This document shows positions 57,942-64,000 of a stretch of DNA of 64,000 nucleotides, in pieces. Under the pieces are notes generated by a model. The model ran no database searches and had not been told where the DNA came from. It worked only from the letters and a program-made list of their open reading frames with translations. This stretch comes from Hysterangium stoloniferum (Eukaryota > Basidiomycota > Agaricomycetes > Hysterangiales > Hysterangiaceae), in NCBI GenBank assembly GCA_015178975.1, contig WHVD01000241.1:35268-99267 (forward strand), written 5' to 3'. Position numbers and translations under genes: made by a program. The stretch's first letter is position 1. Each line of letters opens with the position of its first letter.

Positions 57942-60900
57942 ATGTTATCTACACCAACTCTTAAAGCAGAAATGGCTCAAGAACTATCTCCATTAACAGA
58001 ACTCAGTTCTGAAAGAGATGATAGATTCTCAAATGTCACCATACCTGCTTCACCTATTCAACACTTTAGCTTTGAACCTGTAAAGAAAGTTGCTGACAGA
58101 GAGGATATAGCTAAGGACAAGACTTACTTGTATCCTGGTACTGTTAGATTGAGAAGAACCTATGATGGAGATTCAAGAATGATGCATCGTCGAGAAGTTA
58201 TGTTAGCATTAGCAATGAGCCAAATTCCAAATGAAGAAAGATTGGATTTTGGATATTTGCCTCATCATGCTGAGAAATTTGTTGAAACACTATTGAGTGC
58301 TCTAGAAGACTTGTTAGTTGGAAATCCAACTACTAGTGAATCTAGTAATTTAATTGGATATTACTTAGATCCAATTAGGTTTGAAAATTTCACTCATATA
58401 TTAGAACAGCATTTGACTATGTCAAAGTCTATTCTATATAAAAGTAAAACTTGGGTACCTAGTATGCCTATCTGGGGACCTAATAACAATCCACTTGAAG
58501 CATGGAATGCTAATGATTTCGAAATGATAGCTATTTTGTATAGAGAGGAAGTGGAAAATATGTTAGCCTATTTGTATGATCATAAAGCATTAACATTATT
58601 GGAAAAGAAAGAAAAAGAAGTGAAGTCACCTTCAAGAGGCCCTAGCCCTACAGTCGAGTTTGAGGGGATTGAAACTTCAACACCGGCACATCCTACTGAG
58701 ATTAGGACAGGCCAACCAAAAGAAGAAACAATAAAGCCACCTCATGAGGAGCATGGCTTTGAGTCTATAAGAAGAAGACAGTCAGAAGTGATGTTTGAGC
58801 CAAGAATTACTTCTAAAAAATCACCTTATCAAGAACATCCAATACATCTGACTGAGTCACGCCGATTATCTGATATCTTTGAAGATAATAAGCAGTACTT
58901 AAGTAAAAAATCAAGAGCCTATGAACCTAAGCTCAGATCAATTCCCAAGTACACACAAGCTAGCTTCCCACCTGATGAGCCATCAGACAGTGATCATGGT
59001 CCACCACATTCACCTAGTCCTCACCCAAAGCTTGGGCCAATCTTGAGACATCATCAGAGGGGATTACCTAGTGAGAAGAGTCAGAGAATCATATCAGGAA
59101 GCCCACCTGGAGATCCAGGAAGTAGTGATAGCTCTTCTGATTATAAGGCTAATATGGCTAAATATAATAGGAGATTGTCAGAATTATCTAGGGCTAAAAA
59201 AGAAGATAAAGGAGCTCACTTTGATCTTAAGTTGAAGCCTGATGTTGTACCCAAATGGGATGGTGATCCTGACACACTTGCCAAATGGGTTTTGAAGATA
59301 AACAACTTATCAGAGCGTAGTACAAGCATATATAACCAGCTAGGAGAAGTTGTACCCACTAGACTTGAGAAGGATGCAGACTTATGGTTCTGGTCTTTAC
59401 CAAGTAGCTATAGAAGAGAAGCAATGCAGAATTGGGGTACACTTAGAGATGTAGTATGCACATACTATATGAACCGAGCCTGGCTTGACAGACAAAAGAG
59501 CCGAGCGAACAGAGCATACTACAGAGAAGCTGGATATACAACAGAATCACCAAGCAATTACTATATCAGAAAATCTGAATTATTTAGTCTAGTGTATAGC
59601 ATGAGTGATTCAGAAGTTATGATGGAAGTAATGAATGGAGCACCTAAATTCTGGACAACTATCTTAGATGTACACCGTTGCAAGGACTTAGTAGACTTTG
59701 CAGCAGCAATTAAATATCATGAAGAAGCATTGGAGCATACTCCATTCCCAAGTCATGATAATGTACTAGATAGAAGAGTAAGACAGCTTGAACAAATGAT
59801 GCATAATGCACCGAGGACTTCTAGATCTAATCTACCAGGTCCTGATCAAGGTTCAAGCAAGAGGAATTTCTTCCGGTCTGCCAGAACTAACCTTATTGGT
59901 GCTTCACCTACTATAGGCAAGCCTCAATTCCCTCGGGATGATGGAACAATTTCCAAAGGGTCTACTCCTGAAAGTAAAGGAGCTAGACCATGTAGACATT
60001 GTGGTAGTCCTAAGCATTGGGATAATGAGTGCAAGTATTCTAGAAAGGGTTCTAGAAATGCCAAGGCAAATTTAATTGTCCATGATGAAGAGTATATTAA
60101 GGCCATGGAAGAATATGAAGAAGCCTATCTAAATGCTAGTTCAGAAGATGAAAATCCCCCTCAAAATGATTCTAATAAAGACTTGATAAGTTTAGAATCA
60201 TCAGATAGTTTAAAGGAGGAGGAAAAACCGGATTTTCATAAGGCCCTTCAGCTGAATGCTGTAATGGATTTGGAGTGTGGCTCAGATACTTTGAAAATGA
60301 AGCCACAGTCTTCTCTGAGGGGATCCCTAGATTCTAGTGAATCTCTGAGCAAGTTAGAAGCCAGACAAACCTTTGAAAAACAAAACATATCTCAGAAATT
60401 TAGAAATGGCATGTTCAAGACCAAATCTTATGTTTCTCAACTTATTTCTGAGAGTAAAAAGAATATATCATCATTAAAGAGGTTAATGTCATGCCCACCC
60501 AGATGTGCCTTTCTTGGTGCGCAGGCTATGGCTACTAAGGCATGGTTTAATAATTATGGACAAAATCAAATCAGAATCATAATAGACTCTGGAGCAGATA
60601 TCACCCTGATATCTCAATCAGCATTCAACAAAATAAACAATCCACCTAAGATAAAAACTGGACAAAAGATCAATTTAATTCAAATAACAGGATCTTCTAC
60701 CATATCAGGATTTGTATCAGTACCAATATATTTTGATACAAATGAAGGACCTGTAGAATTAAAGGATGAAGCTTATGTAGTTAAAGGAATGACTACTCCA
60801 TTTATTTTGGGAAATGACTTTGCTGATCAATATGCTCTGTCTATTATGAGAAATAAGGAGGGAGCTGAATTGATATTTAGTTTCTGTGATAGGAAATTAG

Positions 60901-61229
60901 AAGTTGAAAACTTAATCAAATCAAGGATTTCAAGATCAATGTTAAAGTATGGAAGAACATATTATATATGTCAAAAGTCCAAAGTAAAGGGAAATGTCTC
61001 TGTAGGACCTTTACAGTCCATTCCAATCTCAATCAGGTCATTCAAAGTAATAACAATGGACTTCACTCCAAAATTGCCAAAAAGCAAGGGTTATGATAAC
61101 ATATTAGTAATTGTTGATAACTTAACTAAATATGAAATTATCATACCCAATAGAATCACTGACATTAAGGAGTACATTGGCAATTTATTGTTAAAACATA
61201 TAATAATATACTATAACTTCCTAAGTTAA
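57942..61229 (+). CDS. Gag-protease fused to partial integrase
   Basis: A 1,095-codon open frame. The N-terminal 700 residues are a Gag-like protein with a retrotransposon-gag segment (VPKWDGDPDTLAKWVLKINN... to about 59,750) and a CCHC zinc knuckle (CRHCGSPKHWDNEC, about 59,991-60,032). A retropepsin follows with RIIIDSGADITLIS (about 60,575-60,620). The frame then jumps, around 60,930-60,990, to the end of an integrase zinc finger and the first catalytic block (ICQKSKVKG..., VITMDFTPKLPKSKGYDNILVIVDNLTKY). RT and RNase H are missing, yet the fusion is in frame. It stops at 61,227-61,229 inside the integrase core. CpG is scarce throughout, unlike the sequence after 61,230. Confidence 0.85.
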   Translation: MLSTPTLKAEMAQELSPLTELSSERDDRFSNVTIPASPIQHFSFEPVKKVADREDIAKDKTYLYPGTVRLRRTYDGDSRMMHRREVMLALAMSQIPNEERLDFGYLPHHAEKFVETLLSALEDLLVGNPTTSESSNLIGYYLDPIRFENFTHILEQHLTMSKSILYKSKTWVPSMPIWGPNNNPLEAWNANDFEMIAILYREEVENMLAYLYDHKALTLLEKKEKEVKSPSRGPSPTVEFEGIETSTPAHPTEIRTGQPKEETIKPPHEEHGFESIRRRQSEVMFEPRITSKKSPYQEHPIHLTESRRLSDIFEDNKQYLSKKSRAYEPKLRSIPKYTQASFPPDEPSDSDHGPPHSPSPHPKLGPILRHHQRGLPSEKSQRIISGSPPGDPGSSDSSSDYKANMAKYNRRLSELSRAKKEDKGAHFDLKLKPDVVPKWDGDPDTLAKWVLKINNLSERSTSIYNQLGEVVPTRLEKDADLWFWSLPSSYRREAMQNWGTLRDVVCTYYMNRAWLDRQKSRANRAYYREAGYTTESPSNYYIRKSELFSLVYSMSDSEVMMEVMNGAPKFWTTILDVHRCKDLVDFAAAIKYHEEALEHTPFPSHDNVLDRRVRQLEQMMHNAPRTSRSNLPGPDQGSSKRNFFRSARTNLIGASPTIGKPQFPRDDGTISKGSTPESKGARPCRHCGSPKHWDNECKYSRKGSRNAKANLIVHDEEYIKAMEEYEEAYLNASSEDENPPQNDSNKDLISLESSDSLKEEEKPDFHKALQLNAVMDLECGSDTLKMKPQSSLRGSLDSSESLSKLEARQTFEKQNISQKFRNGMFKTKSYVSQLISESKKNISSLKRLMSCPPRCAFLGAQAMATKAWFNNYGQNQIRIIIDSGADITLISQSAFNKINNPPKIKTGQKINLIQITGSSTISGFVSVPIYFDTNEGPVELKDEAYVVKGMTTPFILGNDFADQYALSIMRNKEGAELIFSFCDRKLEVENLIKSRISRSMLKYGRTYYICQKSKVKGNVSVGPLQSIPISIRSFKVITMDFTPKLPKSKGYDNILVIVDNLTKYEIIIPNRITDIKEYIGNLLLKHIIIYYNFLS

Positions 61230-62215
61230 ATCACTTCAAATTGGTATAGAAAATGGACCGGAATATTTTGGAGAGCAATCTGTGCTCGATTAGGAATAAA
61301 GAAAGCGCTTACCACGGCCTATTACCCACAAATAGACAGCCGAAAAGAGATAATCAACCGAATTCTCACAAGGGCACTTAGAGCTTATTTAGGATCAAAA
61401 AGAAACTATTGGGTTGTTATTCTAAATAGTTTTTTATTTGCATTCTATACTAGTAGATATTCTATAACGAAATTCGTCATATGTTTTTTGTTATTCAACT
61501 ACCGGCCATTGTCACGGCTTAGTCATCTGCACTTAATGCCGAAAAATATACTAAGCTCTAAAAATGAAGTAATTAGTGATGGAAATATGGAAACAAATGA
61601 CTCACGGATGTCAAAAAGATTTTGCGACTCCAATGAGCGAATTGTCGAAGAATCTGAGACAGATCGAAATATAAGCAGAAGGGCGCTTAATTTGAGTCAT
61701 ATATGTGGGAAGAAATACAATAATCGAATTCGACTTACATTCAAGCAAGAAATTTAGTACAAATAAATTGGAACTATCTAAATCTATTGCGAAATGTAAA
61801 AAGAAAAGTTCTGAAGTCATTAACGAGATATGATGAACTGTTCGCGATTCTAAAGAAAATAAAGTTCGTTAGCATATAGACTGCGAATGCCAGTCTCATA
61901 CGGCACTCACCTAATTTTGAATATTGCACATTTAGAATCTTATCGAAACTTACCGAACAATTATGTAAGTCGACCGAGAAAACATTTGAACCGGGAAGAT
62001 TTTAAACAAATGCCTAAATATGAATTCGAGGCAATAATTGACCAAATGTGGTCAAAATCCCGAAGCGGTCGCAAAAATCTATTATACAAGTAACATTCAT
62101 AGAGTACTTACCTAATTCTGATGAATGGTTAACCCGAAAAGTTCGAGAAGATGCGCGAAAGATCTTGAGAGCCTGGAAAATGATACACCGGGCCAAGAAC
62201 TATCTAAAACATTAA
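61230..62215 (+). pseudogene. Decayed integrase C-terminus and chromodomain-like end
   Basis: Directly after the stop the integrase continues in broken frames: WTGIFWRAICARLGIKKA, TTAYYPQIDS and NYWVVILNSFLFAFYTS match the D35E core. Then HLESYRNLPN, RPRKHLNREDF and KYEFEAIIDQMW, and finally a SDEWLTRKVREDARKILRAWK-like segment (62,118-62,180), resemble the integrase tail and chromodomain-like end of this class. Several frameshifts and stops are present. Confidence 0.7.
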
Positions 62216-62366
62216 GCAGTCTCACATATATGCTAGAAGATTCTTTAGTATTCTTTATAATGACATCATAAAACATAAAAACAACATAAAAGGAACTCAA
62301 AAACACGAAAAACAAACAATCTAAACCGCATATATGAGCCTTTCGTCTCAGAAAACCTACTAAAAA

Positions 62367-63439
62367 ATGGTGTTTATCCCTTTCCCTACCCATTTTGACT
62401 ATGCTCTTGATTGGAGCTCATCTATTCCTAAACAACACGACGTAGTTACAGCTCTTACTCAAGAACCAACTAACAACCCGTTCGCGTACCTTCCTCGAGA
62501 TGAGGATTGGGGGCACGTTACTGTAAACAGTCATTTTTACGATTTTCTTGATCCCAAGATTATTGACCGGCTATGGCTTACGCATCTCGAAAATATAAAG
62601 GAGGTTTGTGTAGCCGCTAACGGTCATGATGACTACGTTATAGGAGATATCAAAAGTTGTAACATTTCTTTAAAACATTTATTGGAAATTCGTATGATTG
62701 CTCCCACGTTTGGGCCTATCTCATCCCTCGTTCACAATCCACTCCACATTTCTGGAATTAAAGAAGATATATTACAAGAGTACAATTCTTTTCAGCAAAG
62801 AGGATTACAACTAGTTGCCTGGATCGAGGAGGCGAAGAACCGTTCTCAAGATTTCGAACACGTCGAAAGTTGGAATTGGCCCAAAGATCCACAACCGCCT
62901 TTGCCTTATGTACTACGCCCGTATTGGGAGTTGAATCGACAAGAGCGTCCTGAAACATGGACCTTTGAAGATGTTTGGGGTATGCATAAACCGGTCATAA
63001 TCCCACAGCCCCTGGGTATGTTCTATTATTTTTGACTTATATGCGCATTTTTTTCCTTATATATGCGCAATAGAACGTCTCAATATTATGAACAAGGCTT
63101 TGAAAAGTTGTATAAGGATGCAAAAGAAGGTATATCGTTGTATTTAAAGCCTAAACAATGTTTCTTATTATTTTTTAAAGTCGGGAACTTCAAAGCTTCA
63201 AACGAAAAATCCATTAATTCTCCCTTCGACTTCTCTTTCGAAATGAAGCATCCCGACAGTAAGGATATAAGATCCAATTGAATTCTCAATTCTTGATCGA
63301 CTACAAAAACAAGAAGAATCAAGCCGACTCTAGTTCCGGGTCTGAGAATCTCCCAATCCTTATTGATGTCTCAGACGATTCTGAGAACTACGAAATGCAA
63401 GGAGATTCTAGCGACAGTATTTTTGGAAATGACATCTGA
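62367..63439 (+). pseudogene. Accessory spliced gene before 3' LTR, one stop
   Basis: An unrecognised protein encoded between integrase and polypurine tract. The first exon (62,367-63,015) gives 216 residues, Trp/Pro-rich, with no transmembrane segment. Candidate further exons 63,074-63,129, 63,181-63,258 and 63,314-63,439 join in phase across three GT-AG introns (58, 51 and 55 bp). They total 303 codons including the stop, with an acidic Ser/Asp-rich C-terminus (ILIDVSDDSENYEMQGDSSD). One in-frame TGA (63,244-63,246) interrupts the third exon. Without the splice model the first frame stops at 63,033. Function unknown; position resembles that of env or accessory genes in other LTR elements. 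Confidence 0.5.
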
Positions 63440-63442
63440 ATC

Positions 63443-63457
63443 AAAAAAGAGAGGGGA
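63443..63457 (+). other. Polypurine tract of large-LTR element
   Basis: AAAAAAGAGAGGGGA immediately upstream of the 3' LTR start at 63,461. Confidence 0.75.
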
Positions 63458-63460
63458 TTT

Positions 63461-64000
63461 TGTTATGTATTTCTAAGTTTTTTCCAATTTTTAAACAATT
63501 TCCCCTAACAAATTGCGAAAACAAATATTCAAATGTAATTATATTGCGACGATTAAATTGTACAATATTTGTTTGATTTATCCTGAATTTATACAATTTA
63601 TTTTGTATTTTTATCTAATAAATTGAGCAAATTATTGAATTTCTACTTTTTATTCTTTTTTGATTAATATGTCGGCGACTCAGCGCTTATTCACAACGCG
63701 CGAGTAATCATGTGACATTCACATGATATTTCAAACTCCGACGCTGACAAAACGCAATTTGAAATACTCGCGCATTATCAAGGTGAAATATATATATTTT
63801 ATATTATTATAATAAAATATTATATTTATAACTAATTAAAAGTAAATATAATAATTATATAATAATATAAAACCGGCCTGGCGTTTATTACACGGCGCGC
63901 GGGGAAAATCGTCACAACGAGTGATAACCGTCATAACAGTGACAGTTGTCACAAGGGCGCGCGACGGTCACAGAGGCGCGCAACGGTCACAGAGGCGCGC
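63461..64000 (+). repeat. 3' LTR start, cut by window edge
   Basis: Matches 55,593 onward over 540 bp with a few transitions, one or two small indels in the TA-rich part, and altered minisatellite units at the very end. Confidence 0.9.

Larger units (their letters stand above)
55593..64000 (+). mobile_element. Large-LTR Ty3/gypsy element lacking RT (runs off edge)
   Basis: A second LTR element. The 5' LTR (55,593-57,653, about 2.06 kb) and the start of the 3' LTR (63,461 onward, cut by the window end) both begin TGTTATGTATTTCTAAG and are nearly identical over the 540 bp available. Internal parts: primer-binding site, gag-protease-partial integrase ORF, decayed integrase end and chromodomain-like segment, an accessory gene, a polypurine tract and the 3' LTR. 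RT and RNase H are absent. It is inserted into a family-B LTR. Confidence 0.88.

Overview
The window looks like fungal nuclear DNA, most likely from a basidiomycete (Agaricomycete, possibly Rhizoctonia-like; this is inferred from gene structure and retroelement type, not from a search). The host genes have many short introns (about 48-70 bp, GTRNGT...YAG with CTRAY-like branch sites). I rebuilt their exon structures by hand from splice sites and reading phase, and each total is divisible by three.

Layout. 1-12.7 kb: no recognisable gene or transposon. 13.0-20.7 kb: a graveyard of LTR fragments, several nested with readable target-site duplications (TSDs). 21.8-33.6 kb: a host gene island with a DCN1-type neddylation E3 (+), a weak Pop8/Rpp14-like RNase P/MRP subunit (-), a UBE2S-type ubiquitin-conjugating enzyme (+), a caleosin (-), an Akr1-type ankyrin-DHHC palmitoyltransferase (-) and a metallo-beta-lactamase-fold hydrolase (+). 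33.8-40.5 kb: a 6,681-bp inverted repeat built mostly of 10-bp tandem units, with CACTG termini and a 3-bp direct repeat. 41.6-42.5 kb: an F-box-like gene (+). 43.8-55.3 kb: an old CpG-depleted Ty3/gypsy element, split by a younger, nearly complete chromodomain Ty3/gypsy element (46,787-54,876; two 820-bp LTRs, TSD TGTTT). 55.6 kb to the right edge: a second large LTR element with about 2.06-kb LTRs; it has lost reverse transcriptase/RNase H and carries an extra spliced gene before its 3' LTR.

Most notable observations. (1) The young gypsy element carries an antisense, TATA-driven, three-exon gene for a coiled-coil protein with an exact fungal Zn2Cys6 cysteine pattern. (2) The young element and its old relative both show 12/12 complementarity between the predicted RNA 5' end and the primer-binding site, and the differing bases covary, which supports Tf1-like self-priming. 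(3) The large foldback element has CACTA-type ends and arms made of a 10-bp array whose variation is concentrated in three positions. (4) Old copies decay almost only at CpG, and the young copy's two in-frame TGA codons fit CGA-to-TGA changes.

The host genes are unrelated housekeeping functions (ubiquitin-like modification, lipid droplet, palmitoylation, hydrolysis) and form no operon or pathway cluster. The coherent systems here are the mobile elements and their nesting history.
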